This document shows, in pieces, positions 44,423 to 56,394 of a DNA stretch of 64,000 nucleotides. Position 1 is the stretch's first letter; the number at the start of each line of letters is the position of its first letter. The DNA is from Pediococcus inopinatus (GTDB lineage: Bacteria; Bacillota; Bacilli; Lactobacillales; Lactobacillaceae). The notes below the pieces were generated by a model. That model worked only from the letters and a program-made list of their open reading frames with translations, ran no database searches and was not told where the DNA came from. Location: assembly GCF_002982135.1 (NCBI RefSeq), contig NZ_CP019981.1:1178001-1242000 (forward strand), given 5' to 3'. The position numbers were made by a program, and so were the translations under genes.

Positions 44423-44839
44423 TTATTCTTTATTTGCTGCTTCATCAGTTGACTTCTGAGCATCATCAGCGTCTGGAGCTTCTTTAACATCTGGTGTTGC
44501 TTCAGCTTCTGAAGTAGAAGTAGCTTCCTTGGCTGCTGGTTGCACAGCTTCAACATGATCTACACGCATAATAGCGCTACGGTCAAAAACCAAGTAAATG
44601 CCATCACAGTCTAAAGTAACTGTTTTTGCATCTTCATCAATTGAATCAACAACGCCATGTAAACGACCGATTGTGACAATTTTGTCACCAACTTGAAGTT
44701 TGCTCATCATATCTTGATGTTTTTGTTGTTGTTTCTTTTGTGGACGAATCATCATGAAATACATTAATCCAAAAATCAAAATAATGAAGACAATTGTACC
44801 TGCGCCTCCACCTAAACCTGCATTTGCTGCTAATAACAA
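44423..44839 (-). CDS. yajC: Preprotein translocase subunit YajC
   Basis: A 138-residue protein with one N-terminal membrane helix (TIVFIILIFGLMYFMMIRPQ), the YajC hallmark RPQKKQQQKHQDMM, a core with VGDKIVTIGRLHGVVDSID, and a long acidic Ala/Glu-rich tail. It assists SecDF. The likely start is TTG at 44839, six bases after GAGGTG; a GTG at 44848 lies within that site. The ISL3 element has inserted 7 bases downstream. Confidence 0.92.
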   Translation of the reverse strand: MLLAANAGLGGGAGTIVFIILIFGLMYFMMIRPQKKQQQKHQDMMSKLQVGDKIVTIGRLHGVVDSIDEDAKTVTLDCDGIYLVFDRSAIMRVDHVEAVQPAAKEATSTSEAEATPDVKEAPDADDAQKSTDEAANKE

Positions 44840-44901
44840 TATAAACACCTCATTTTCTTTATCTTAACTGTATCAAATATTAGCGTTTACTTCCAGTATA
44901 T

Positions 44902-46059
<1,158 letters not shown>

Positions 46060-46118
46060 TTAATGCTTACTTGTTTATTTTTGTTAAATATATAGTTTCA
46101 AAAATTAGCCTCTTGTGC

Positions 46119-47138
46119 CTAATTTTGTTGTGGTGCTGACAAACCAAGATGTTCATAGCCCTTCTCAGTAACTACTCGCCCACGAGGGGTCCGGTTCAAA
46201 TAACCAATTTGCATCAAATAAGGTTCGTACATTTCGGCAATTGTATCAGACTCTTCCCCAATATTCGCGGCAATGGTTCCCAAACCAACTGGTCCCCCGT
46301 GATAGTATTCAACCATTGTTTTTAAAATTTTATTATCGATTTCATCTAAACCTTCTTCATCAACACGCAAGAAACGTAGTGACTTCGCCACAATCTCATC
46401 ATCAATTGCTTGTTTATCAGAAACTTCCATAAAATCACGCACTCGTTTAAGTAATCGATTGGCAATTCTAGGCGTTCCTCGCGACCTTCTTGCCAGTTCG
46501 TGGGCCCCTTGATCAGTAATTTTCGTGTTAAATATGTCAGCGGATCGTTTCACAATTTCTGTAAGATCCTCAATCGTGTAATAACTCATGTGTGACACAA
46601 TTCCGAAACGGTCTCTTAATGGTGCGGATAACAAACCGGCTCGCGTTGTTGCGCCAATTAATGTGAAAGGTGGAAGCGGAAAATGAATAGGATGCGCAGT
46701 AGGGCCTTGGCCGACCACGATATCAACAAAGAAATCTTCCATCGCGGAGTAAAGCATTTCTTCAACAATTTTGGGCAATCGATGAATTTCATCGATAAAT
46801 AAGATATCACCTGGTTGTAACTCGTTTAGTAAAGCCACCAAATCACCGGGCTTTTCTATTGCCGGTCCACTTGTTGTGCGAATGTGTACAGCCATTTCAT
46901 TGGCAATCACCATCGCCAAGGTTGTTTTACCTAAGCCAGGTGGTCCATAAAGTAACACGTGATCGAGCGATTCCTCACGTTGTTTAGTCGCCTGGATATA
47001 AACTGATAACTCATGTTTGACCCGGTCCTGACCAATATATTGATCTAATGTCGCCGGACGCAAAGATTTTTCAATTGAGGCTTCCTCGTTATCTGTTGCT
47101 TCATTTGAAACAAGTCGATCTTCATCAGAATCGTCCAT
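46119..47138 (-). CDS. ruvB: Holliday junction branch migration ATPase RuvB
   Basis: A 339-residue AAA+ motor. Walker A is [10 protein letters not shown] near residue 64, Walker [10 protein letters not shown] near 115, sensor GATTRAG near 162, and the arginine finger lies in LRDRFGI. The C-terminal winged helix ends [12 protein letters not shown]. It works with RuvA and follows it by 17 bases. Confidence 0.96.
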   Translation of the reverse strand: MDDSDEDRLVSNEATDNEEASIEKSLRPATLDQYIGQDRVKHELSVYIQATKQREESLDHVLLYGPPGLGKTTLAMVIANEMAVHIRTTSGPAIEKPGDLVALLNELQPGDILFIDEIHRLPKIVEEMLYSAMEDFFVDIVVGQGPTAHPIHFPLPPFTLIGATTRAGLLSAPLRDRFGIVSHMSYYTIEDLTEIVKRSADIFNTKITDQGAHELARRSRGTPRIANRLLKRVRDFMEVSDKQAIDDEIVAKSLRFLRVDEEGLDEIDNKILKTMVEYYHGGPVGLGTIAANIGEESDTIAEMYEPYLMQIGYLNRTPRGRVVTEKGYEHLGLSAPQQN

Positions 47139-47155
47139 TCATTTCACCTTCTTCC

Positions 47156-47749
47156 CTATTTTTTCATTAATAGCTTAAGTCCAAAACTCAAATAATGATC
47201 TGTAGTCATTGATTCTTGATCTTCTAGCTCTGGTTTGATTTTTGCAATAACTTTTGAGGAATATCCTAAAGCAGACAACGCATCCAAAGCATCTGCTAAA
47301 TTACGATTAGCTATTGGTTGGACTACGGGTTCTGTGGAACTACTAGAAAGTAAGGTCATTTTTCCTTTTAAGTCCAAAATAATCTGTTGAGCGGCCTTGG
47401 GCCCAATTTTTGGAAACTTCTTTAAGTAAGCTACATCATCTTGATTAATTGCATTAACTAGACCAGAATGATCTTCGTTTGCAAGAATTGCTAAGGCACT
47501 CTTAGGTCCAATCCCCTTAACCAAAATTAATTTTTCAAATAGTTCTTTATCTTCAGCATCATACAACCCATAAAGACTAATTTCTGTTTCCGAAACAGCC
47601 TCGTGCACAAAGATTTTCACTAGTTTATTTTTATCAATTTCATACCGATATGGATTTCCCACAAAGAGTTTGTATCCTACACCTTGCACTTCCAGCACCA
47701 AAAACTCCGGTGTGATTTGGGTCACATAACCAATTAAATATTCATACAT
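47156..47749 (-). CDS. ruvA: Holliday junction DNA helicase subunit RuvA
   Basis: A 197-residue protein. The N-terminal OB fold (MYEYLIGYVTQITPEFLVLE) is followed by two helix-hairpin-helix motifs (LILVKGIGPKSALAIL and LKKFPKIGPKAAQQIILDL) and a small C-terminal domain that contacts RuvB. A degenerate SOS-like box lies 26 bases upstream of the start. Confidence 0.95.
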   Translation of the reverse strand: MYEYLIGYVTQITPEFLVLEVQGVGYKLFVGNPYRYEIDKNKLVKIFVHEAVSETEISLYGLYDAEDKELFEKLILVKGIGPKSALAILANEDHSGLVNAINQDDVAYLKKFPKIGPKAAQQIILDLKGKMTLLSSSSTEPVVQPIANRNLADALDALSALGYSSKVIAKIKPELEDQESMTTDHYLSFGLKLLMKK

Positions 47750-47774
47750 TCAAATTCTCTCCATCATCTTAAAA

Positions 47775-47788
47775 TAAACATACGTTTG
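47775..47788. promoter_or_regulatory. Degenerate SOS box before ruvA
   Basis: TAAACATACGTTTG matches CGAACRNRYGTTYG except for its first two bases. Its position just before ruvA fits the known SOS control of ruvAB. Confidence 0.4.
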
Positions 47789-47816
47789 CTTTTATCCATT
47801 GTACCATATCTCTTTT

Positions 47817-49772
47817 TTATTCTTGTTCTTCCAACGGACGGTGAGGATCTTGAATACGTTTAAACATTTTTTTCATGTCTGAGTTAGAGAAATGCACTAA
47901 CACAGGCCGTCCATGAGGACAATTAAAGGGATTTTCCGTTTTAGCTAAATCTTGAATCAGCTGACGGGCTTGCTGATCATCCAAATGATGATTAGCTTTT
48001 ATTGCCCGTTTACAACTCATCATAATGGCAGTTTTTTCACGGAATTTGGCTACCGTCATGCGTGAATCATTCAAAACATAGTCGATCATCTCACGAACAG
48101 TATCCTCTTCTTGTCCCGCTTTAAACCAAGTGGGATGCTGACGAACCACAAAACTATTGGGACCAAAAGATTCCAGTTGAATGCCGCAACTGGCCAAAAC
48201 ATCTTCTTTTTCCTGAATTTTCAACACATCACTTGTGGCGTAATCAAGCACGATTGGCACGAGTAGGCTTTGCGAATCCGTTGAAACTTTTCCAATTTCT
48301 TCCCGATAGTACTCATAATTAATCCGTTCTTGTGCAGCATGCTGATCTAAAATATATAACCCCTCTTCAGATTCTGCGAATAGAAAAGTCCCATGCATTT
48401 GGCCAACATACTGTAAAATTGGAAAACGCTTTGTTTCGGCCTCTTGTTCAATCTGGCCTTCTGAAACCTCAGCTGTCTCCACCTGTCTATCTTCATCAAA
48501 AGGAGCTACCTGTGCTTCTTCAGTATACTTCTGTTGAAAACTAGTTAGTGCTGCACTCTTTAAATCAGTTTCATGCTTTATAACAATTGGTTGGGTTCCA
48601 TTGCTTGGTAATGCTTGAAACAACTCAGCTAATGAAGCCGTCTGTTGCTCTGTTACATTTGCTACTCCGCTTGCGGGCTTTGTAAATTCCGAATACTTCG
48701 CTGAAGCCTCATTTAAATTAAATTGTAGCTGGTCCGTATTGACCTTACGATTAGTACTAAGATTTTTAACTGCAGATGGAATTAAATTTTCTTTAGCAAG
48801 TTCTTTATAAATCACCTTTGTAATGAGCTCTTGTAATTGTGGTTCCTGACTAATTCGGACCTCTTGTTTAGCCGGGTGTACATTAACATCAACTAGCAAA
48901 GGATCCATTTTTATATTTAAAACTGCGACAGGATAGCGTCCAACCATTAATTTTGAGCCGTATCCTTCAATAATCGCCTTAGTTACTTGAAAATTCTTGA
49001 CATATCGCCCATTGATTAACACAGAAATATATTGTCGTGAAGCCCTCGTAAATTCAGGCAAACTCGTATATCCCGAGATTTCAAAATCAACATTTTCACC
49101 TTTAAATTGCACCATCTTTCGAGCATTTTGCACACCATAAATTCCCGCAATTACTTGCAGTAAATCGCCTCGTCCCGAAGTTCGGATCAGTTCTCGTCCT
49201 TCATGACTTAATGTAAAGGCAATCTCAGGGTAGCTTAAAGCCAACCGATTCACAATATCACTGATATTTGCCAATTCAGTTTGTGGAGATTTCATATATT
49301 TCAAACGGGCCGGTGTGTTAAAGAAGAGGTCTTTGACGCTGATATCTGTTCCCTTCCTAACAGCTGCCAATGAGTGGTCTACTACTTGTCCACCTTTAAT
49401 ATGGATCTGGGTTCCCGTCTCATCGCCAGTAGAGGTCTCTAGAACCACATCTGCCACCGAGGCAATACTTGGTAAGGCCTCACCACGAAAACCAAGAGAA
49501 CGTACTTTAAACAGATCTTCACGAGTGGTAATCTTGCTTGTTGCATGCCGCTCAAAAGCCAGTGGCACATCTTCAGTTGCAATGCCATCCCCGTTATCCA
49601 CAATTTCGATAGATTTCAATCCTGCTTCTTCAACCAAAATATCAATTTGCGTACTATGGGCGTCGATTGCATTTTCGACTAATTCTTTTACCACTGAAGC
49701 TGGTCGTTCAACGACTTCTCCAGCCGCAATTTGATCGGCAAGAACATCAGAAAGTTCATGAATTTTTGCCAT
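47817..49772 (-). CDS. mutL: DNA mismatch repair protein MutL
   Basis: A 651-residue protein. The GHKL ATPase domain has [12 protein letters not shown] near residue 29, IVDNGDGI near 56 and [10 protein letters not shown] near 93. A variable linker covers ~340-460. The C-terminal endonuclease domain has the metal motif [13 protein letters not shown] near 474 and [10 protein letters not shown] at the end. It has its own nicking activity, as expected in MutH-less bacteria. It lies 14 bases after mutS. Confidence 0.96.
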   Translation of the reverse strand: MAKIHELSDVLADQIAAGEVVERPASVVKELVENAIDAHSTQIDILVEEAGLKSIEIVDNGDGIATEDVPLAFERHATSKITTREDLFKVRSLGFRGEALPSIASVADVVLETSTGDETGTQIHIKGGQVVDHSLAAVRKGTDISVKDLFFNTPARLKYMKSPQTELANISDIVNRLALSYPEIAFTLSHEGRELIRTSGRGDLLQVIAGIYGVQNARKMVQFKGENVDFEISGYTSLPEFTRASRQYISVLINGRYVKNFQVTKAIIEGYGSKLMVGRYPVAVLNIKMDPLLVDVNVHPAKQEVRISQEPQLQELITKVIYKELAKENLIPSAVKNLSTNRKVNTDQLQFNLNEASAKYSEFTKPASGVANVTEQQTASLAELFQALPSNGTQPIVIKHETDLKSAALTSFQQKYTEEAQVAPFDEDRQVETAEVSEGQIEQEAETKRFPILQYVGQMHGTFLFAESEEGLYILDQHAAQERINYEYYREEIGKVSTDSQSLLVPIVLDYATSDVLKIQEKEDVLASCGIQLESFGPNSFVVRQHPTWFKAGQEEDTVREMIDYVLNDSRMTVAKFREKTAIMMSCKRAIKANHHLDDQQARQLIQDLAKTENPFNCPHGRPVLVHFSNSDMKKMFKRIQDPHRPLEEQE

Positions 49773-49786
49773 ATTATCTCAACCTT

Positions 49787-52426
49787 CTATTTATTTGTTA
49801 GTTTTTTCTGCCACTTATACAGTTGATTCATGACATCCATGGGGGTCATAGACATCAGATTAAGGTTCCGAATTTGGGAAACGACTTCTGCATTTTCAGG
49901 ATCTACCGGTTCCGTTTTAAACAAAGCTAGTTGTTCATCAACTTCGCTCTTCTCAACGGACTGAGTTAACTCACTGTCTTGTTCAGTAGGCACCGTTTTA
50001 GATGGATGCGCCACTTCGTCCGTAATCACCTGATCTGTATCTTTATTCTGAATTTCAAGTCGTTTTAAAATTTTGTCGGCTCTGCCCAACAATTCAGTTG
50101 GCATCCCCGCTAGTTTAGCCACGTGAATCCCATAAGACTTATCAGCAGGACCATCCTCCATTTTGTGCAAAAAGACCAGATCACCATCTTTTTCAACTGC
50201 CCCAACATGGACGTTTTTTAATTTAGTTAATGTTTTATCTAAAGCCGTAAGCTCATGGTAATGAGTAGAGAACAACGTTTTGGCGTGAACATGATTATGC
50301 ACAAATTCAATAATTGCTTGCGCAAGAGCCATGCCATCATAGGTAGCCGTTCCTCGACCAATTTCATCAAACAAAATCAAGCTCTGGGGGGTCGCATTCT
50401 GAATGGCCCGATTAGCTTCTTGCATCTCCACCATAAAGGTACTTTGTCCAGCAATTAAATCATCAGCCGCGCCAATTCGAGTGAAAATTTGATCAAAAAT
50501 TGGCAAAGTAGCCGACTCAGCAGGAACAGAACACCCCATTTGTGCCAGAACAACCGTTAAAGCTAATTGACGCATGTACGTACTTTTACCAGACATATTA
50601 GGCCCCGTAATCAGCAAAATATCAACATCCTTTGACATTTTGACATCATTTGGCACATAACTTTGGCGTCCCATAACTTTTTCGACAACCGGATGACGGC
50701 CACCGACAATATCAATGCTATGATTTTTTTTCAGAGTAGGTTTTACAAAATGATAGTTCTCACTAACAACTGCAAAGCTCTGTAAAACATCAAGCGTAGC
50801 AACCTGTTTAGCCAGTTTTTGCAGTCGTTCAATAACTTGTTTGATTTGCTCACGGATTTTACTGAACAGCTCATATTCAAGTGTAGTAGATTTTTCTTCG
50901 GCCTCTAGAATCAAGCTTTCTTTCTCTTTTAAGGCTGGCGTGATAAAGCGCTCAGCATTTGTTAAAGTTTGCTTGCGTTCGTAACGCCCTTCTGGAACCG
51001 TACTCAAATTCGATTTTGTGATTTCGATGTAATATCCAAAAACTTTATTGTAACCAACTTTTAAATTCTTGATACCGGTCGCTTGGCGTTCGGAGGCCTG
51101 CAGTTCAGCCATCCACTTTTTTCCATTCGTCATTGCATCTCGATACTTATCAAGTTGAGTATCATAACCATCTTTAATTACATTACCTTCAGTGACTGAA
51201 ATGGGTGGCTCATCCACAATTGCCCGGTCAATAAGATCCGCAATATCATCAACTGGATCAAGTTTAGCCAGCATAGCGCCAAAAACTTTGTTGTCCAGTT
51301 CTCCCAAAACATACTTAATTTTAGGAATTTGACGTAGTGATGTCTTTAACTGGATAAGATCCCTACCGTTAACATTGCCAAATGCCACACGACCAGCTAA
51401 ACGCTCCAAATCATAAACTTTTACTAATTCCTCTTGTAAACTACTGCGTTCAAAATAATGATCCAGTAACTCGGCCACTTTTGTTTGCCGATCTTCAATT
51501 TCCACTTGCCGAATTAGTGGCCGATCTAACCATTGTTTCAGTAATCGACCACCCATTGCGGTTCGAGTTTCGTCTAATAACCACAAAAGTGTACCCTGTT
51601 TCTTGCCTGAGCGGATAGATCTTGTCAATTCCAAATTATATTTAGAATAATGGTCCATCCGTAAATAGTAAGAAGGCTCATAGGCCACCGCTTTTTGCAA
51701 ATGTGCGAGGCTTCGTTTTTGCGTTACCGTGATGTACGTCAGTAATGTTTCAACAACGGTCTTTTCCAAATTTTCAGTTAGGGCTTGCGTTAAATAACTT
51801 AATTCGGCCTTCACTTCAATTTTATTTTGGTGTGAAACCATAATATTCAATTTTTTAAACTGTTCTTGCATATCATCTGTAACAGATGCATCTACCACGA
51901 TTTCCTTCGACTGTAGATTAACAACCTCGTTAATTACAGCTTCAAAAGACTCCAAATTACTAGTTTTCAGTTCACCAGTCGATAAATCTGCATAGGCAAA
52001 ACCAAACTTGTTGTCCTCGGTCGTGGTCAAAGCAGTTAAATAATTATTGGATTTGGCTTCATTGACGTTAGAATCCGTAACTGTTCCAGGTGTTATCAAT
52101 TGAATAACTTCACGTTTGACCATGCCTTTAGCCAAACGAGGGTCTTCCATTTGTTCACAAATAGCTACTTTATATCCCTTTTCAATTAAAATATCAACGT
52201 AATTTTGAACAGCATGATGAGGCATTCCACACATCGGAATGGGATCTGTCGCGTTATGACTACGAGAAGTTAGTGTTAGTTCAAGAATTTGAGCACCCTT
52301 GATCGCATCATCGTAGAAAAGTTCATAAAAATCACCAATTCGATAAAATAAAAAAGCATCTGGATAATCTTTTTTAATCGCCATATATTGCTGCATCATT
52401 GGCGTATCACTCGTTTTTTGTGGCAA
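49787..52426 (-). CDS. mutS: DNA mismatch repair protein MutS
   Basis: An 879-residue protein. The mismatch-reading Phe-x-Glu lies in [12 protein letters not shown] near residue 33. The ATPase has Walker [16 protein letters not shown] near 611, [13 protein letters not shown] near 690 and FSTHYHELT near 723. The C-terminal tail could form the tetramer helix. The start is TTG at 52426, six bases after AGGAGAG. It heads the mutS-mutL-ruvA-ruvB series. Confidence 0.96.
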   Translation of the reverse strand: MPQKTSDTPMMQQYMAIKKDYPDAFLFYRIGDFYELFYDDAIKGAQILELTLTSRSHNATDPIPMCGMPHHAVQNYVDILIEKGYKVAICEQMEDPRLAKGMVKREVIQLITPGTVTDSNVNEAKSNNYLTALTTTEDNKFGFAYADLSTGELKTSNLESFEAVINEVVNLQSKEIVVDASVTDDMQEQFKKLNIMVSHQNKIEVKAELSYLTQALTENLEKTVVETLLTYITVTQKRSLAHLQKAVAYEPSYYLRMDHYSKYNLELTRSIRSGKKQGTLLWLLDETRTAMGGRLLKQWLDRPLIRQVEIEDRQTKVAELLDHYFERSSLQEELVKVYDLERLAGRVAFGNVNGRDLIQLKTSLRQIPKIKYVLGELDNKVFGAMLAKLDPVDDIADLIDRAIVDEPPISVTEGNVIKDGYDTQLDKYRDAMTNGKKWMAELQASERQATGIKNLKVGYNKVFGYYIEITKSNLSTVPEGRYERKQTLTNAERFITPALKEKESLILEAEEKSTTLEYELFSKIREQIKQVIERLQKLAKQVATLDVLQSFAVVSENYHFVKPTLKKNHSIDIVGGRHPVVEKVMGRQSYVPNDVKMSKDVDILLITGPNMSGKSTYMRQLALTVVLAQMGCSVPAESATLPIFDQIFTRIGAADDLIAGQSTFMVEMQEANRAIQNATPQSLILFDEIGRGTATYDGMALAQAIIEFVHNHVHAKTLFSTHYHELTALDKTLTKLKNVHVGAVEKDGDLVFLHKMEDGPADKSYGIHVAKLAGMPTELLGRADKILKRLEIQNKDTDQVITDEVAHPSKTVPTEQDSELTQSVEKSEVDEQLALFKTEPVDPENAEVVSQIRNLNLMSMTPMDVMNQLYKWQKKLTNK

Positions 52427-52571
52427 ATTCTCTCCTGCTTTCTACTTTTTATCTAATTCGAACATTTAAAACTATCTGTCCTATTTTAACATTTAACCTT
52501 TAGAGTGCCTACTAACTGTGCTGGCTTTTCCAAGGTAGTGTCATTAAAAATGATTTCAACTATTTTAAAAA

Positions 52572-52606
52572 TAAAAAAGTCTGGCAACAGATACTTGCCA
52601 AACCTT
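52572..52606 (-). terminator. Terminator of rny
   Basis: TGGCAA (52582-52587) and TTGCCA (52595-52600), extended by outer AAGGTT/AGTCT-like pairs, followed by T6 on the minus strand. Confidence 0.75.
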
Positions 52607-52619
52607 CTTAATATTCTAT

Positions 52620-54179
52620 TTATTTAGCATAATTTACAGCGCGAACTTCACGAATTACGGTAACTTTAACTTTTCCAGAATACTCTAACTGTTTTTCAAT
52701 TGCAGTTCTAATATCATGAGTCAATGTGGTTGCCTGTAAGTCAGAAATCTTTGAAGGTTTTACGATTACCCGTATCTCTCGACCGGCTTGAATCGCATAA
52801 CTCTTCTTAACGCCTTTAAACCCATCAGCCAAATTTTCTAGCTTCTCGAGTCTATGAATATAATTTTCTAGAGAATCACTGCGGGCTCCTGGCCGAGCAG
52901 CTGAAATTGAATCTGCTGCTGCAACCAATACTGAAGTCACATATTCGGCACCGACATCTCCATCATGGGAAGCAATGGCGTTAATTACCACTGGACTTTC
53001 CTTATACTTCTTTGCAAATTCTACGCCGATTGTCACATGGGATCCTTCAACCTCATGGTCAACCGCTTTTCCAATATCGTGTAATAATCCTGCGCGTTTA
53101 GCTAAAGTAACATCCTCACCTAATTCAGCTGCTAAAATACCTGTTAATTTAGCAACTTCAATTGAATGGTCCAAAACATTTTGTCCGTAACTAGTGCGGA
53201 ACCTTAAGCGACCAACTAACTTGATCAACTCAGGATTCATCGAGTGAATACCAAGATCAAAAATGGTTTGTTCCCCAACTTCACGGATCTTATCATCCAT
53301 GTCTTTGCGAGCTTTTTCAACCATTTCCTCAATTCGAGCTGGATGAATCCGACCATCCTGAATTAACCGTTCAAGTGCCATTTTGGCAATCTCACGACGA
53401 ATTGGGTCAAATCCACTTAGCACAACTGCTTCTGGTGTATCGTCAATGATTAAATCAATACCAGTCAAAGTCTCTAAAGTTCTAATGTTTCGACCTTCGC
53501 GACCAATAATTCGACCTTTCATGTCATCACTGGGGAGATTCACAACAGTAACAGTTGATTCCGTAGCCACATCGGCTGCACTTCTTTCAATAGCTTGGGC
53601 AATCAGATCGGTTGCCACTTTTTTAGCATCTGTTTGTGCCTTTTCTTCACTTTCGCGAATCATTTTAGCACGTTCGTCTGCCAAGCCATCACGAACCTCG
53701 TTCAGAATCAAAGATTGCGCGTCTTCTTGTGACATTGCCGCAACCCGTTCTAACTCTTCTGTACGTTTTGTAACTAATGAGGATGCTTCTTGTTGTTGTT
53801 CGTCAATCCGCTTTTGCTCAGAACTTAGTTTTTCTTCCTTACGTTCCAAACTATCTTCACGTTTTTCAAAAGTGTTATCTTTATGATCCAAAACCTCTTC
53901 TCGCTGTAACAAACGTTCCTCTTGCTTCTGTGCTTCTGCACGTCGTTGCTTAAGTTCGTTTTCTACCCGAGTTCGATAGCGGTGACTTTCGTCTTTAGCT
54001 TCTAAAAGGGCTTCCTTTTTTTCAGTTGCCGCCTGTTTCTTAGCATTGTCTAAAATACCACTAGCTGTATCCTGCGCATCATGCACATTTTTCTCTTGAA
54101 TGAGTTTGTGTACATAATAACCGATGATATAGCCAACAACAATAGCGATGATTGCGAGGATTATATTGAAAACAATCAT
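52620..54179 (-). CDS. rny: Ribonuclease Y
   Basis: A 519-residue membrane-anchored endoribonuclease that initiates mRNA decay. An N-terminal membrane helix ([18 protein letters not shown]) is followed by a long coiled coil (~25-200), a KH domain ([19 protein letters not shown] near 217) and an HD domain ([18 protein letters not shown] near 362) with metal-binding His-Asp. GGAGGTGG precedes the ATG. It follows recA with 226 bases between. Confidence 0.96.
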   Translation of the reverse strand: MIVFNIILAIIAIVVGYIIGYYVHKLIQEKNVHDAQDTASGILDNAKKQAATEKKEALLEAKDESHRYRTRVENELKQRRAEAQKQEERLLQREEVLDHKDNTFEKREDSLERKEEKLSSEQKRIDEQQQEASSLVTKRTEELERVAAMSQEDAQSLILNEVRDGLADERAKMIRESEEKAQTDAKKVATDLIAQAIERSAADVATESTVTVVNLPSDDMKGRIIGREGRNIRTLETLTGIDLIIDDTPEAVVLSGFDPIRREIAKMALERLIQDGRIHPARIEEMVEKARKDMDDKIREVGEQTIFDLGIHSMNPELIKLVGRLRFRTSYGQNVLDHSIEVAKLTGILAAELGEDVTLAKRAGLLHDIGKAVDHEVEGSHVTIGVEFAKKYKESPVVINAIASHDGDVGAEYVTSVLVAAADSISAARPGARSDSLENYIHRLEKLENLADGFKGVKKSYAIQAGREIRVIVKPSKISDLQATTLTHDIRTAIEKQLEYSGKVKVTVIREVRAVNYAK

Positions 54180-54354
54180 GTTTCCACCTCCGAATCATAA
54201 ATAGTTGGTTAATTTTCTAACCGAATTTTATGATGCTATTTTGATTATTCACACAATACTTAGTTTAGCATTCCGAAGGCAGTTTAATCAAGCTATCTCA
54301 CTATTTATATTTGTTCAATCACACAATTTTTATAAAAATATGTTAAAAATTTTC

Positions 54355-54393
54355 TAAAAAAATAATTCACTGCATTTAAACAGTAAATTATTC
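54355..54393 (-). terminator. Terminator of recA
   Basis: AATAATTTACTG and CAGTGAATTATT pair with one mismatch around an AT-rich loop, followed by T7 on the minus strand. The rest of 54180-54354 holds no gene I can see and probably carries the rny promoter. Confidence 0.75.
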
Positions 54394-54405
54394 TTTCAAA
54401 ATATT

Positions 54406-55488
54406 TTATTTCTTTTTAGATGTTTTAAGATCTAGTGTAGAAGGATCTTTCTCTTCTTTTGATTTTTCTTGTGCTGCATCTTTTTCTTCGGGTGTTTCAT
54501 CCATTCCAAACGCGACACGAACTTTTTTATAAATTTCTTCTCGCTTTTCCGGATTGTCTTCTAAATACTGCTTAGCGTTTTCTCGACCTTGTCCAATGCG
54601 TTCCTCAGCATATGAATACCAAGAACCACTCTTTTGGATAATGTCCTTTTCAGCAGCCATATCAATAATCTCACCAGTTTGAGAAATTCCGTGACCGTAC
54701 ATGATGTCAACTTCGGCACGCTTAAATGGAGGTGCAACCTTGTTCTTAACGACTTTAATCCGAACTCGGTTTCCGATAATATCAGTACCGTCTTTAATTT
54801 GTTCTGCACGTCGAACCTCTAAACGGATGGTTGCATAAAACTTCAGAGCACGACCACCAGGTGTGATTTCGGGATTACCAAACATAACACCGACTTTTTC
54901 ACGAATCTGATTAATAAAAATGGCAATTGTTTTAGTTTTATTAATTGAACCAGAAAGTTTCCGAAGTGCCTGTGACATAAGCCGTGCTTGAAGGCCAACA
55001 TGGGCATCACCCATTTCACCTTCAATTTCTGCACGTGGAACTAAGGCAGCAACCGAGTCCACAACAACTAAATCAACAGCCCCACTTGATACCAAGGCAT
55101 CTGTAATTTCTAGACCTTCTTCACCTGTATCTGGCTGAGACAACAGCAAGTCATCAATATTAACACCCAAGTGTTCTGCGTACACTGGATCTAATGCATT
55201 TTCTGCATCAATATAGGCAGCTGTTCCGCCCTCTTTTTGAACCTGCGCAACCGCATGCAGAGCAACCGTTGTCTTACCAGAACTTTCTGGTCCATAGACT
55301 TCAACGATTCTTCCACGAGGATAGCCACCAACACCCAGTGCATCATCTAATGCTAAAGAACCGGTAGAAATGGTAGAGATTTGAGTTTGAGCAGAATCCC
55401 CCATTCGCATAATAGAGCCCTTACCAAAATTTTTTTCAATTTTTTTTAACGCAGCGTCTAACGCTACTTTTCTTTGATCATCAGCCAA
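54406..55488 (-). CDS. recA: Recombinase A
   Basis: A 360-residue RecA with Walker [11 protein letters not shown] near residue 66, the catalytic Glu in DAENALDP, Walker [13 protein letters not shown] and the L2 region [17 protein letters not shown] charged C-terminal tail ends KTSKKK. The start is TTG at 55488 with AAGGAGG upstream. It has its own sigma-A promoter and an SOS box, so it is induced by DNA damage. Confidence 0.97.
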   Translation of the reverse strand: MADDQRKVALDAALKKIEKNFGKGSIMRMGDSAQTQISTISTGSLALDDALGVGGYPRGRIVEVYGPESSGKTTVALHAVAQVQKEGGTAAYIDAENALDPVYAEHLGVNIDDLLLSQPDTGEEGLEITDALVSSGAVDLVVVDSVAALVPRAEIEGEMGDAHVGLQARLMSQALRKLSGSINKTKTIAIFINQIREKVGVMFGNPEITPGGRALKFYATIRLEVRRAEQIKDGTDIIGNRVRIKVVKNKVAPPFKRAEVDIMYGHGISQTGEIIDMAAEKDIIQKSGSWYSYAEERIGQGRENAKQYLEDNPEKREEIYKKVRVAFGMDETPEEKDAAQEKSKEEKDPSTLDLKTSKKK

Positions 55489-55525
55489 TTTGTTTCCTCC
55501 TTAACGGGAATACCTAACATTCATA

Positions 55526-55554
55526 ATAATACTGATTTTCTACTCAAATTGCAA
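55526..55554 (-). promoter_or_regulatory. recA promoter
   Basis: -35 TTGCAA (55549-55554) and -10 TATTAT (55526-55531) with a 17-base spacer, 38 bases before the start codon. The SOS box ends 8 bases upstream of the -35. Confidence 0.7.
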
Positions 55555-55561
55555 GTAAAAA

Positions 55562-55575
55562 CGAACAAAAGTTCG
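55562..55575. promoter_or_regulatory. SOS (LexA/DinR) box of recA
   Basis: CGAACAAAAGTTCG is a perfect palindrome of the outer CGAAC/GTTCG halves, directly upstream of the recA promoter. Confidence 0.85.
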
Positions 55576-55794
55576 CATTATTTAAAAACTTTCTTAATTC
55601 ACTTAATACGCCCACAATGATTTGCCTTCTCGAAGAAAATTAAGCCGTTGAAAACATAATTTTTCATCATCTTTAGTAAAAACTGCCGCTTCCTTAATTC
55701 ATCCCCCTATATAAGTAAATACGCTTTTCGTACTCAAAAATTCTTTTAATAAAAAAAGAGCCTGACAATTTTGCCAAAACTCAATTTATATTTA
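55576..55794. other. Gene-free gap between recA and pgsA
   Basis: Part of a ~306-base stretch between recA and pgsA with no supportable gene. It contains, near 55745-55790, a weak hairpin followed by T7 that could end the pgsA transcript. In related lactobacilli cinA is usual at this place; no remnant of it is visible in any frame. Confidence 0.5.
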
Positions 55795-56379
55795 TTAGTT
55801 AAATCCGTCTGAAAAAACATTCCGATTTTGTACGAAATAATCGATTCCTGAATAAATTGTAAAAAATAAACAAATGTAAAGCATAATTGCAGCCATGGGA
55901 ATGCTTAATGCGGCAAACAACACATTATTTAAAATTAATAAAATAATGGCAATCATTTGCGAAGTTGTTTTTATTTTTCCAGGCATGGCAGCAGCCATCA
56001 CTTGGCCATCATTTTCGACAATCAATAACCTTAGACCTGTAACTGCCAACTCGCGGCAGACAATAATAGCAGCTACCCATGCTGGTACTTTAGCAAACGA
56101 AACTAAAATAATAAAAGCCGACATAACTAACATTTTATCTGCCAATGGATCCGCAAATTTTCCGAAATTAGTTACTAAATGCCTCTTACGGGCAATTTTT
56201 CCATCAGCCAAATCAGTCAAAGACGCCACAGCAAATATAATTGCCCCAACGACCTTTGTAATGGCAATCGATGTCCCAACCCAGGTGACTGTCCCCCAGG
56301 TAAATGGCATAACCATAATAATAATAAAAATTGGAATTAAAATAATCCGAAATACTGTTAATTTATTTGGTAAATTCAA
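55795..56379 (-). CDS. pgsA: CDP-diacylglycerol--glycerol-3-phosphate 3-phosphatidyltransferase
   Basis: A 194-residue membrane enzyme that makes phosphatidylglycerol phosphate. The CDP-alcohol phosphotransferase motif is complete: Asp, Asp-Gly, Ala-Arg, Gly and two Asp in DLADGKIARKR...GKFADPLADK near residues 60-85. There are several hydrophobic helices. The start is TTG at 56379 with AGGAGGAC upstream. It lies 15 bases after the RodZ-like gene. Confidence 0.94.
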   Translation of the reverse strand: MNLPNKLTVFRIILIPIFIIIMVMPFTWGTVTWVGTSIAITKVVGAIIFAVASLTDLADGKIARKRHLVTNFGKFADPLADKMLVMSAFIILVSFAKVPAWVAAIIVCRELAVTGLRLLIVENDGQVMAAAMPGKIKTTSQMIAIILLILNNVLFAALSIPMAAIMLYICLFFTIYSGIDYFVQNRNVFSDGFN

Positions 56380-56394
56380 AAGTTGTCCTCCTGC

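Noticed and set aside
49315..49734. Plus-strand frame of 139 codons opposite mutL
   Set aside because: Lies fully within the conserved MutL ATPase region; composition typical of a shadow frame.
53383..53886. Plus-strand frame of 167 codons opposite rny
   Set aside because: It is the antisense shadow of the coiled-coil and KH region of RNase Y; Ser/Arg-rich composition and no ribosome site or homology I recognise.
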